Source of the DNA: Pinus tabuliformis
Lineage: Eukaryota; Streptophyta; Pinopsida; Pinales; Pinaceae
Reading direction: 5' to 3'
NCBI GenBank assembly: GCA_031772625.1
Contig: CM062808.1
Location: forward strand, 473,367,655 to 473,431,654
Length of the DNA: 64,000 nucleotides
In this document: positions 11,854-22,874 of the stretch, one piece after another
Position numbering within the stretch: position 1 is the stretch's first letter
Layout: each line of letters opens with the position of its first letter
Translations under genes and position numbers: made by a program
Notes under the pieces: generated by a model
Database searches by the model: none
What the model saw: the letters and a program-made list of their open reading frames with translations, nothing else
Told to the model about the DNA's origin: nothing

Positions 11854-12846
11854 TGTAAAGCCTTCACGACTCGGGCAGGCGTGCACGATGAGCGGGTGGT
11901 TAACGCGACGGGCGGGCGCCCAGTGCACGACGAGCTGGCGGACGATGCGACGGGCAGGCGCTCTTATGCGACGATCATCCAACACTTGTGCGACGAAAAA
12001 GTGCGACGTTATGTGAGAGCGCACGAACACTTAGTAAAATTATGCGATGAAGCGAAAGGCTTTATACCACGAATTGGGGAGACTTGCATATTGGCAAGCC
12101 GACTTGTAATTGCTCATGTTATGGGCGTATGTGCATTTATATGGGGGGTCAGCCATGGGGCTGCACACCCCCCCTTAACTCATACGTTGAAGCATATAAA
12201 TAAAAGATGAAAGGAGTTCATTTGCCATTCGACATTCGCTCACAAACCTTCGTACAAGAACAAGGAAGTGCGCAGTAAGGGGTAAAGTTAATGCCCATAT
12301 CTCATGCGCATTTGACTTAGAGAGTGTGCAGTTTGGTCTCGGTTGAAGGTTGGCAAGGAGTGCCGTGTATGGGTGAATTCCGAAGAGCAGATTTGTGCAG
12401 AACTTAGTGGTGGAGTTCTTGGTGTCTCGGGTGAGCACCCTCCTACCGTAGAAGTTAGCACATGTATTGTAAAGGCTGTCTTTGCCTTGATTGTAAATTA
12501 TTCTAAGTGTTGGCTTGAAGTTTGTCAAGCACACTTGTATTGTATTATTGAAGAACTGTTATAATATATTATTGTCGGGCAGACTTTCTGGGAGTTTCCC
12601 CTCCCTTTATACTTGTGTGCAATTGTTATTGTTCTCAGTTTAATTGCATATGGATAATGAATGAGTATGGGCTTCATTAAGTATAAAGGATAAATGCATT
12701 TTACTTGGTTGCGAAACACAAACTAAGTAAGGACAAGTGAATTAGGCATAGACCATGTGCACGAGTATTGGTGAAAAGAAAGTGCACGGTGGTGCCGCAC
12801 CTCGCCGGCACGGTTGAAAGACCACCGTAGGCTTGGGGGCGTGACA
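11854..12846 (+). repeat. 5' LTR of E1
   Basis: 993 bp, TGTAAAGCC...GGCGTGACA, with a CpG-rich proximal part. Its primer-binding site starts at 12849. Confidence 0.88.
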
Positions 12847-12848
12847 GT

Positions 12849-12927
12849 TGGTATCAGAGCAACTGATCTGGGTATTGAAGGTTGTAGCTGCTACACAACT
12901 TCACTGAAGTGAAGTTGGTATCAGAGC
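12849..12927 (+). promoter_or_regulatory. Duplicated primer-binding site of E1
   Basis: TGGTATCAGAGC, complementary to the 3' end of initiator tRNA-Met, occurs at 12849-12860 and again at 12916-12927, 67 bp apart and both preceded by GT or T. The first copy is in the standard position two bases after the LTR. Confidence 0.75.
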
Positions 12928-13108
12928 AAGGTTTGCTCGTGAAGGCTTGAAATTTGATAGGTGATAGTGAGACTTGAACAAGGTTCAGGTGTTGAAGCAT
13001 TTGAAGGTAGTTTCAAGACTCGGTTTGATCAGGCTTTCTCGTGACAGTGGAAACAGGTACTTGCGGGTGAAGGAATCCGTTTCACACGAAGTGAACAAGG
13101 GCTCGTTC

Positions 13109-13918
13109 ATGGTCGCAAGGAACTTGGAGAAGATGGTAAAGGTTGATACCAGGTGTCGTAGAGATTGGGCAGACGGTATTACGTGTTGGTCATACGATTT
13201 GGGAACTTGTCAGGCAGGCAAGTGGGACTGCGGGTGGACATGTATACACGATTTGGGCACTTTTCAAGTGGGCAAGTGGGACTGCGTGTGGATAGGTATA
13301 CACGGTTTGGGCGTCTGTGGACCAAACGAAGTACGAACCGGGGAAGACGAAGTACAAGGCATGGCAATTTTGGGAGAAGGTGAAGGGAAGCTCTTGCTTA
13401 CCTTATGCAGGTTGAAAAGGTTGAAGGAAGAGAGGCCTCGAATCCGTGAAGAACTTGAAGTCTTGGAGAAAAATGTTGAAGGAGAGCTTCTTCAACTTGG
13501 TTGGACAATGGAGCAAGGTGAAGTTGCAGATTGTGCTGTCAAGGAAGAGGAAGTGATGGTGATTGAAGATGTTGCAGACATGACCATGATGGAGGATGAA
13601 CTTGAGATTGATCAAGTTGGACCAGGATCGTGCAGGTTGCCAGCATGGATGGATGAGGATACTCATATGGAGGAACCTCATGACTATGATGATGAAATAA
13701 GTATTGATACTTGTGTTTCATTTGGGCATTTGGGAGATGGACTATATGCAGGAAGGGGCAAAGCCAGTTTGCCGATGCCAGGGAGCATCTTACCACGGAT
13801 GTCTATGATGAGACTTTGTATGGAGAAGCAAGGATTGTTGATTGTTGCCGGACTTGTTGGGGTTGCTTGTGACCTTGTGATGAAAGGTGCAAGGGCCCGT
13901 GACAAGGGAGGAACATGA
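13109..13918 (+). other. Unidentified open frame inside E1
   Basis: A frame of about 270 codons from the first ATG (13109), extendable upstream to 12974 only with a TTG. It holds an imperfect 54-bp tandem repeat (13196-13303; DLGT-x-GKWDC-type peptide) and then an acidic Met/Glu-rich stretch. It resembles no Gag or Pol domain I know. It may be captured host sequence or a chance frame in a non-coding element. Confidence 0.3.
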
Positions 13919-15849
13919 TGATCGTTGTAGAGGATTGGGTCATGCTTTAGCCACTTTGGCTAAGTGCCCGGCATGACTCACGGACATGTTGAGGAGGGCA
14001 CACATTTGATGATTCTTGGGTGGACTTCTCATGGCCGAGACCAAGAGATAGTCTTGGTGGACACTTTGGTGGAGGAGCTATGATGGAGGGACTCATGACA
14101 TGATGATATGGTTGAGTGACCGAGTTCACTAAACCGAAGATTGAAGACTTGGTTGAGATGACCGATTTTTGTGATGAGTCTACTTGGTTGGACTACATGG
14201 GCAACTTGGTCATGGACATGGAGCATGGCAGTCTTATGCAAGGACATTGTGTGGGAGCACTTGTAGAGGTGTCACTTATGGATATCCAAGGAGGAGTGCC
14301 AAAGCAGGAAAGTTGTGCAGACAGATTTCCTAGTGTGACATGGAGACTTATTACTTATAAGCCTATGGAGAGGTTGTACACTCTTGTGCAACAAGACCAT
14401 GGACTGGATGGAGTTATGAGCAGACTATGGGGTATTCCTACTACATGGAGAGCTGAGGCATCTTGCAGAGACCTTTGGGCCGAGACTTGTATGCTTGCTG
14501 AGATGTTGGTTGGGGATGACTTGTGGAGTTCATGATGACATGAGTTGTTGTGACTTTTAGGGACTTCATACATGGTGGACTTAGAGGATTTGATGCATTG
14601 AGGAGCTAAGGTTAGGAGATTTTGATGCAGTATGGGATGCATACTTTCAAAGTACATGTATGGGCATGGCTTGGAAGAGTGACTTGATGTGGAGGATCGA
14701 TATGAGACACTTTGGAGTGATGGAGTTACAACGATGATGATGATGCCTTGGTGGCAACACGTGGGGCATGAGTTGAGCCGAGACTCAACTACCCTTTTGA
14801 AATGGGAGCTGATTGATCTATGATCATGGGCAGCACATGGATAGATGAGGCAGCTGTATACTTGTTTCTATGGGGACTTGAGGGTTGACACATTGCAAAT
14901 GTGATGGAGGTAGCTTCATGAACTTGGATGTGGCATACCGAGAGTTGGAGTTTGATGAGATGGTCTCTTCATATGGAGGAGGCACACATATGATGTTGGG
15001 ATAGATGAGGCTAGTTTCATGTCGCACATTGACACCAAACATCATGGATGACATGTTGCAGTTGAGATGAGGACTACTTCATGGGCCTGAGCATGGTTTA
15101 CTTATGTGGATGGATTCTTGATCGAGTTCAGGATGTGACAGGATGCTTTGAGGAACGACTGATGGTGGCATGAGGACGTGCATTCTCATGGTTTGGGTGT
15201 GACGGTTGGATTAGCTACCTAACTAGTTCAGACATGGGGGATATCAGTGTATAGAGATGTGCTAGCATTGTGTTGGAGTATCATGGCAGTAGTTCACATG
15301 GGGATGACACATGATGAGGTCGACACAATATGTTGCAGTGAGCAGGCAGCTTGGATGGAGGGACAAGCCTTCCACGATGGGGCAGCATGTGGAGATTGTA
15401 ACATGGTGGTTGATCATCATGGATTGAGATGACTTTCGATATATGACATATTGTTGAGATGAGATGTTGGCACATGGTTGAGGTGTGTTAGCACTTGTTG
15501 ACATGTCATGGGCAGTTTTGCACATGGTGGTGATGACATGATGGAGTTTGACACATTGTTGCGGTGGACATGTAGCTTGAGTTGGAGGGATCAACCTTCC
15601 ATGGTGGAGAGCAGTATGTGGAGACTGTGACAGGGTGGTCGATGATCATGGACATCTGACATACATTAGTATGGAGTATCTTGGTGACAGTTGGTTGCTA
15701 AGATGAGACATGGTGGAGATGGAGTCCTACATATGTTGCAGGGATGTTTGCCTTATATGGAGGAGTCGACATCATGGATATTGATCTTGGTGGATGGCTA
15801 CCGAGATGGTATGTTGTCGAGGACGACAACGATTTCAGGTGGAGGAGGA

Positions 15850-16842
15850 TGTAAGGCCTTCGCGACTCGGGCAGGCGTGCACGACGAGCGGGCGGTTAAC
15901 GCGACGGGCGGGCGCCCCGTGCACGACGAGCCGACAGACGATGCTACGGGCAGGCGCTCTTATGCGACGATCATCCAACACTTGTGCGACGAAAAAGTGC
16001 GACGTTATGTGAGAGCGCACGAACACTTAGTAAAATTATGCGATGAAGCGAAAGGCTTTATACCACGAATTGGGGAGACTTGCATATTGGCAAGCCGACT
16101 TGTAATTGCTCATGTTATGGGCGTATGTGTGTTGATATGGGGGGTCGGCCATGGGGCTACACACCCCCCCTTAACTCATACGTTGAAGCATATAAATAAA
16201 AGATGAAAGGAGTTCATTTGCCATTCGACATTCGCTCACAAACCTTCGTACAAGAACAAGGAAGTGCGCAGTAAGGGGTAAAGTTAATGCACATATCTCA
16301 TGCGCATTTGACTTAGAGAGTGCGTAGTTTGGTCTCGGTTGAAGGTTGGCAAGGAGTGCCATGTATGGGTGAATTCCGAAGAGCAGATTTGTGCAGAACT
16401 TAGTGGTGGAGTTCTTGGTGTCTCGGGTGAGCACCCTCCTACCATAGAAGTTAGCACATGTATTGTAAAGGTTGTCTTTGCCTTGATTGTAAATTATTCT
16501 AAGTGTTGGCTTGAAGTTTGTCAAGCACACTTATATTGTATTATTGAAGAACTGTTATAATATATTATTGTCGGGCAGACTTTCCGGGAGTTGCCCCTCC
16601 CTTTATACTTGTGTGCAATTGTTATTGTTCTCGGTTTAATTGCATATGGATAATGAATGAGTATGGGCTTCATTAAGTATAAAGGATAAATGCATTTTAC
16701 TTGGTTGCGAAACACAAACTAAGAAAGGACAAGTGAATTAGGCGTAGACCATGTGCACGAGTATTGGTGAAAAGAAAGTGCACGGTGGTGCCGCACCTCG
16801 CCGGCACGGTTGAAAGACCATCGTAGGCTTGGGGGCATGACA
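15850..16842 (+). repeat. 3' LTR of E1
   Basis: 993 bp, beginning TGTAAGGCC directly after the purine tract and ending CATGACA. It is followed by GGGGG. Confidence 0.88.
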
Positions 16843-16850
16843 GGGGGCAT

Positions 16851-17825
16851 TGTAAGGCCTACATGACTCGGGCAGGCACGTGACGAGCGGGCGCCCCTTA
16901 CACGACGAGCGGGCGCTCTGTGCACGACGAGCGGGCGGACGGTGCGAAGGGCGGGCGCGGTTATGCGACGAACATCCGAGCCACTTGCGACGAAAGAATG
17001 TGACACAATGCGACATAAGCGAGCAACACTTGAAAATAAACTAAGTGTTGAGGCTCTATTTATATGCGTTGCCAAATGGAGTTGAGCCGACTTGTATGAA
17101 GGCACGTTTGGGGCGTTGAAGTGTTGGTTATGGGGTCGGCCTTAAGGCTGGACACCCCTTCCAAACTACACGCAGATTGTGTATATATACGATGAGGCTT
17201 GAGCTCATTTGCACGACAGTTCATCAACGAACTTCGCTATCTCTTCTACATCGAGCAAGGGGTAAAAGGGGCGCAGTAAGTGCGCATATCTCATGCGCTT
17301 AAGGGAAGGAGTGCGCAGTTTTACCGAGAGCTAATTGCAGGTCGACAGAGTACGGTTGTGAGGCAGTTTTGTGCAGAATCAAGAGGAGGAGTTCTTGGTG
17401 TCTCGGGTGAGCACCTTCCTACCGTAAGAGGTTGGCACATGATTGCAAAAGGCTGTCTTTGCCTTGATTGTAAATATTTCTAAGTGTTGGCTTGAAGTCT
17501 GTCAAGCACACTTGTATGATGTATTATTGAAGAACTGATATAATATATTATTGTTGAGCAGACTTGCCCGGGAGTTGCCCCTCCCTTTATACTTCTGTGC
17601 AATTGTTATTGTTCAGGGTTAATTGCATTTGGATAATGAATGAGTATGGGCTTCATTAAGTATAAAGGATAAATGCATTTTACCTGGTTGCGAAACACAA
17701 ACTAAGTAAGGACAAGTGAATTAGGCGTAGTCCATGTGCATAAGTATTGGTGAAAAGAAAGTGCACGGTGGTGCCGCACCTCGCCGGCACGGTTGAAAGA
17801 TCACCGTAGGCTTGGGGGCGTGACA
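16851..17825 (+). mobile_element. Solo LTR, diverged family X subtype
   Basis: A 975-bp LTR beginning TGTAAGGCCTACATG and ending GGGCGTGACA. It shares the 3' part with the E1 LTRs but is clearly diverged in the 5' half. The right flank is GGCGC, the start of a palindrome unit. The left flank is GGCAT, so a degraded GGCGC duplication is possible but unproven. Confidence 0.78.
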
Positions 17826-18827
17826 GGCGCCCTCGTGCAGGCGCCACCTGGGTCGCCCACGCCCTCGCCCGGCAGGCAAGGCGATTCCCGGAATCGCCCT
17901 GCCTCCCGGGCAAGGGCACGGGCGGCCCGGGTGGTGCCTGCATGAGGTTGGGCGCCCTCGTGCAAGCGCCAACCAGGCCGCCTGCGCCCTCGCCCGGCAG
18001 GCAGGGCGATTCTTGGAATCGCCCTCCCTGCTGGGCGAGGGCGCGGGCGGCCCGGGTGATGCCTGCACGACGGGGGGCGCCCTCGTACAGGTGCCACCTG
18101 GGCCGCCCGCGCCCTCGCCCGGCAGGCAGGGCGATTTCGAGAATCGCACTGCCTGCCGGGCGAGGGCGGCCCGGGTGGTGCTTGCACGAGGTTGGGCGCC
18201 CTCGTGCAGGCGCCACCCGGGCCGCCTGCGCCCTCGCCCGGCAGGCAGGGCAATTCCTGGAATCGCCCTGCCTGTCGGGTGAGGGTAAGAGCGGCCCGGG
18301 TGGTGCCTGCACGAGGGGGGGAGCCCTCGTGCACGCACCACCCGGGCCACCCGCGCCCTCGCCCGGCAGGCAGGGCGATTCCCAGAATCGTCCGCGCCCA
18401 CGCCCGGCACGCAGGGCGATTCCCGAAATCGCCCTGCCTGCCAGGCGAGGGCGCAGGCGCCCTGGGTGGCGCCTGCACGAGGGGGGGCGCCACCGGGGCC
18501 GCTCGCGCCCTCGCCTGGTAGGCACGGCGACCCTGCCTGCCGGGCGAGGGTGCGGGCGGCCCGGGTGGCGCCTGCACGAGGGAGGGCGCCTTAGTGCAGG
18601 CGTCACCCAGGTCGCCCGCGCCCTCGCCCGGTAGGCAGGGTCGCCCTGCCTGCCGGGCGAGGGCGTGGGCGGCCCGGGTGGCGCCTGCACGAGGTTGGGC
18701 GCCCTCGTGCAGGCGCCAACCGGGCCGCCCTCGCCCTCGCCAGGTAGGCAGGGCGATTCTCGGAACCGCCTTGCCTGCCAGGCGAGGACGCGAGCGGCCC
18801 GGGTGGCGCCTGCATGACGGGGGGCGC
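17826..18827. repeat. Array of about eight GC-rich palindromes (unit about 125 bp)
   Basis: Units start near 17826, 17951, 18076, 18195, 18320, 18486, 18585 and 18698. Each is a near-perfect inverted repeat: GGCGCCCTCGTGCAGGCGCC at the outside, GCCCTCGCCCGGCAGGCAGG inside, and usually GATTCCNGGAATC at the centre, then the complement back to GCCTGCACGAGG. Neighbouring units therefore share a short linker (GAGGTTGGGCGCC or GAGGGGGGCGCC). Single strands would fold into hairpins of about 50 base pairs. Confidence 0.93.
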
Positions 18828-20528
18828 TGTAACGCCCTGGCAGATCGGGCAGGGCGTGCACGACAGTTCTGCATGACGGAGACACGACCCGCGGGCGAGC
18901 CGGGCTGGGCGACCCGTGCACGGTGACCCGGCAGGCGGTTGAGCAAGAATGTGGTTGGGTGAGACAGCGAACAGGGCGACGAGTTGGGCGCGGGCACATT
19001 CACCCGACGGGCAAACAGGCGCACGGAGAAGTGTTGGACGGGCGGACGACCCGGGTGAGCGACCCGCGGGTGACCCGTGCACGACGGGCGGGCGCCCCGG
19101 GCGCACGACCCGTGCACGACACGAACAGGAAGCAGATTCGGGCAGGCGGAAACCGGTGAACAGGAAGAGCTGCGGGCGGGTGAGACGAGCCGCGGGCGGA
19201 CTGTACACGGGTGTGGCTACCCGGACCAGCGAACAGATGCGGTTAAGGCTCGGGTGAGCGAACCGGCGAGTCGACCCGAGGGCGACCCGCACCAAACGGG
19301 CGGGCGACCCAAGGGCGACTCACACCCGGACATGGACGAGCCGGACATGGACGAGCTGGGCATGGACGCGAACGGAACATGGAAGAGTTGGACATGGACG
19401 AGCAGAGCATGGACGCGAGTTGGAACATGGGCACGAGCTGAACATGGACGGGGCAGTAGTTGGGCGTGTGAACGTAGGCGAGCGAAGGGCGACCCGGGCG
19501 GGCGCCCCTCTATACAGCAACGGGCGAGGCACGACAGCGAACAAGGTGCAGCACGAACAGCAATGCGAGCGAAAGGAACAGCAAGGCGGCGTTCAAGGAG
19601 GCACTACGAATTATACATGAGAGAATGCGAAAGAGTTGCGAAAGTTTATAAGGGGCAGAGGTCGACCTTGCCTTAGGCAAGGGCCGACCTGCCCATAAAA
19701 TAAAAAGGGGCTTCAAACGTATTCTCTTTGGGGTCGGCTTGTGAGATAGCGCCCCTCAACAAAAGAGATGAGATGGCTATAAGTAGAAGGCTCATTCGAA
19801 CAAGAAGGCAAGCAAGTCTTGGAGTTCGATCTTCCTACATTCGCATAAGGTAAAGGCGCTGGTTAATGTGCACATCTCTTGCGCAGCAAGAGAAGGTGCG
19901 AAGCTTTACCGAACTGTTGGTGTAGGCGGTGCGAAGTATTACACGGTATTTTAGCAGGCCGGGTTGGTGCGGTTTGGCACGGTGGTACAGCGTTGTGCGC
20001 AGGCCGAGTTGGCTGTGGTTTGGCACACGGTGATTCAGATTGTGCGCAGGTCGTATTTACAGCGGTTTGGGGTAACGGGTAGTGCGTTAAGGTGCGCAGG
20101 CCGAGTTGGGGAGTCGTGGCTCGAGTGAGCACGCTCTGCCATAAGTGCAGGTGCACGATTGTAAGGGCGTTGGCCCATTCTTTGTATTTGGCTAAGTGTC
20201 GGCTATGGTTAAGCCTGGCGCACTGATTGTATAACTTTTGAAAACAGTACATAATAAAATTGGTTGGGCGAACTCGTTTGGGAGTTGCCCCTCCCATATT
20301 ACATTGGTGTGATTGTTATTATTGTTGCGGTTTTATCATATGATTATTATCGGTTATGAATGTTGATGAACGATTATAATTATTGATGGATGTTTAATGC
20401 ACTTTAAGAAATAAAGTTAAGTGTTTTATGGTTAAGGCGTAGTCCATAAACGTGCATTCGGTCAAGAGTGGGCGTTCGGTGGTGCCGCGCTCCGCCCAAT
20501 AAGAAAAAAAAAGATTGGGGGCGTGACA
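18828..20528 (+). repeat. 5' LTR of E2 (family Y)
   Basis: 1701 bp, TGTAACGCCCTGG...GGGCGTGACA. It is CpG-rich in its first 700 bp and holds a minisatellite of CATGGACGAG-type units at about 19329-19452. Confidence 0.9.
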
Positions 20529-20652
20529 GGTGGTATCAGAGCTCGGTCGAAGAGCTGGTGTTGAAACATTTGGAACTTGGACAAGGTTGTCTCAGTTGAA
20601 ATTGAAGGTGAATCTGCTTGTTCTAAAGCAGGTGACTTGGAGAAGCTGGTGA

Positions 20653-22569
20653 ATGGTCGGGACAAGGTCGCAAAAGAAGATGGCCGCTGATTCTCAAGCT
20701 GGGTCCAGTCACACAATGAAGGATCCCGCAAAGGATCCTCATCATGAATTCATGGAAAAGGTGATCAAAAGAATGGAGACATTGGAGTCTACTTGGAGTC
20801 AAGATGTGAGCTCGCTTATTAAGGAACGAGAAGCTATCTTGAAACTCAGAGAAGAGCTGGTGGAACTCTGTACACAACATGAGGAACTCAAAACACAATA
20901 TGAGTTCACAGAATTCTTGTGTACACAGTTGGAAGGAAGAGTCAGAGAAGTTGAAGAATCAAGAGACCAAGGTCTCGCAGAAATTACAAATTTGAAAGGG
21001 ACTCTTGACAGGGTAAATAAGAGTCTTGATCAAGCTAATGATGCGATTCTGGTATTAAAAACAGCCATGAGGTATAACTCAGGTGGAGGAGTACCTCATG
21101 CGAAGGTCAAAGAGCCGAAATCCTATGACGGTACAAGGAGTGCAAAGACCCTTGGTAACTTCTTATGGGATATGGAGCAGTACCTGGAACGGTTGAGTCT
21201 ACCCGATGGTGAGACACAAGTTAAGGTGGCCGCTCAGTTCCTAACAAATGATGCCAAGATGTGGTGGCGAAGAAGAGTAGATCAGATTATCAACGGTAAT
21301 GTTGATGAGATCACTTCATGGTGCGATATGAAGAAAGCCTTGCAGACCCACTTCAGTCCTCAAGATGAAACATGGGAAGCAAGGACAAAAATCAAGTTCA
21401 TCAAACAAACCGGAAGCTTGCAGGCATATCAGCGAGAGTTTTCAAGTGCAGCTCTAGAACTTCCCGACATGGCGGAAAAGGACAAGGTGTTCAACTTTAT
21501 TATTGGGTTGAAACCTTGGGCCCGCAATGAGGTGCAGAGACAGAAGATCAGAACACTTGAAGAGGCCTTTGCTGCAGTTGACAAGCTGGTGGACCATTAT
21601 GATGAGACTTCTAGTGAGAAAAAGAAGTTCGATAAACCGAAAGACAAGAAGAAGGAGGATACTCCGAAATCAGAGGATGGGGCAAAGATAAAGAAGCCTT
21701 TGAAGTGTTGGTTATGTGAAGGACCACACACGATGAAGAATTGCCCATCTAAACCAAAGATAGCTACTATTACACAACCTGCTAAGGAGGATGACAATGC
21801 TTCCGTAGGGATGATGCAGATATTGGGGGCAGCTGCTACTACGGAAGTGGCTTCTAGAAGAGATCCGGAAAGGAATAAGTTGGAATATGTCCAGATGAAG
21901 ATAGGTGGAGCCGATGTACTCACTATGTTTGATAGTGGGGCTTCACACAACTTCATGAGTGAAGACACCGCAAGGAGACTTGGACTGAAATTTGTACCTA
22001 CAAGGGCACAAATGAAGACAGTGAACTCTCCTCCAATGGCGATCCTTGGTACGGCCAAAAAAGTGGACACCACACTTGGTGCATGGACCGGAAAGGTGGA
22101 CTTCACCATAGTGCGGATTGACGATTATGAGGCAGTATTGGGGATGGAATTTATGAAGCAGTATGAAGCCATGGTAGTGCCACATTTGAGGAAGCTCTTC
22201 ATTTACGATGGAAGGGAAGATGTGCCCATTGGTGTTCCAACCATTGGGGTAACCAAACCCGATCGTAAGTTGGGAGGCATGCAAATGGAGGACCAGGTGA
22301 AAGTGGACAAGAGGTTGACCACGATGGAGGCAAAGATTGCAGAACAATCTGTAATCATCCGCACACTTTCAGATAGCATCTCGGACTTATCGAGGAGGCT
22401 AGAGTTAGAGGAGGACGATGATCATGACGAGGAGCCATATGTGAGGCCGAACATCCAAAGGGAAGATCGGGAAGCTTATCTACACAGAATGGAGGTTGAA
22501 GATCCTGATCGGTGGATCGAATTGATTAGCAAAGGGGAGCCCCCAGGCTCTCCCCACACATCTTCTTAG
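20653..22569 (+). CDS. Gag-protease polyprotein of E2
   Basis: A 638-codon frame from an ATG (MVGTRSQKK). It has an N-terminal coiled coil (about residues 30-135), then a retrotransposon Gag domain (about 160-300, including NFLWDMEQYLERL and AKMWWRRR), a basic Lys-rich linker, one zinc knuckle C-X2-C-X3-H-X4-C near residue 352, and an aspartic protease with DSGAS near residue 427. A second coiled coil and an acidic tail end the protein. It resembles the Gag-protease proteins of elements E3 and E4, although their LTRs differ. It is complete for its type, and the element simply has no Pol region after it. Confidence 0.88.
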   Translation: MVGTRSQKKMAADSQAGSSHTMKDPAKDPHHEFMEKVIKRMETLESTWSQDVSSLIKEREAILKLREELVELCTQHEELKTQYEFTEFLCTQLEGRVREVEESRDQGLAEITNLKGTLDRVNKSLDQANDAILVLKTAMRYNSGGGVPHAKVKEPKSYDGTRSAKTLGNFLWDMEQYLERLSLPDGETQVKVAAQFLTNDAKMWWRRRVDQIINGNVDEITSWCDMKKALQTHFSPQDETWEARTKIKFIKQTGSLQAYQREFSSAALELPDMAEKDKVFNFIIGLKPWARNEVQRQKIRTLEEAFAAVDKLVDHYDETSSEKKKFDKPKDKKKEDTPKSEDGAKIKKPLKCWLCEGPHTMKNCPSKPKIATITQPAKEDDNASVGMMQILGAAATTEVASRRDPERNKLEYVQMKIGGADVLTMFDSGASHNFMSEDTARRLGLKFVPTRAQMKTVNSPPMAILGTAKKVDTTLGAWTGKVDFTIVRIDDYEAVLGMEFMKQYEAMVVPHLRKLFIYDGREDVPIGVPTIGVTKPDRKLGGMQMEDQVKVDKRLTTMEAKIAEQSVIIRTLSDSISDLSRRLELEEDDDHDEEPYVRPNIQREDREAYLHRMEVEDPDRWIELISKGEPPGSPHTSS

Positions 22570-22874
22570 AGGACAAAGAAGATGGGCTCATTGTTGGCTA
22601 CTCAAGGCAGTGAGCCCTCACATGGTGATTGAGCAGGTATGAGGACATGCTGCAGAAAGATGGGGTTTCCATAGACCTGGGCATGGGACCGTGGAGTGTT
22701 GATATGCGGTTGACACTTGTTTATGTGCGTGGGCACATGGAGCTGACTTGGTGGAGGCAGACTTTACATAGGTTGATGGTTACCTTGTATAAGGGAGCCT
22801 ACATCATAGTGGAGATCAGCCATGGTGGTGGTTGATGTGTTGTCGGGACGACAACGTCTTCGGGTGGAGGAGAA

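Larger units (their letters stand above)
11854..16842 (+). mobile_element. Non-autonomous LTR retrotransposon E1 (LARD-like)
   Basis: Structurally complete: a 5' LTR (11854-12846), about 3.0 kb internal DNA, and a 3' LTR (15850-16842). It is flanked by GGGGG on each side (11849-11853, 16843-16847). A primer-binding site for initiator tRNA-Met follows the 5' LTR and a purine tract (GGTGGAGGAGGA) precedes the 3' LTR. The internal region shows no Gag, reverse transcriptase or integrase. Its 3' part matches the 3' internal parts of elements E3 and E4, so E1 belongs to the same lineage with its coding region replaced. LTRs differ by only a few percent by eye, so the insertion is moderately recent. 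Confidence 0.85.

Noticed and set aside
11177-12719. Recurring 60-120 codon frames within LTRs
   Set aside because: They recur because the LTRs recur. They lack protein features and lie across the expected LTR promoter and polyadenylation regions.
15190-15840. Overlapping frames at the 3' internal end of E1
   Set aside because: This segment is homologous to non-coding 3' internal DNA of E3 and E4. The frames are not shared between copies.
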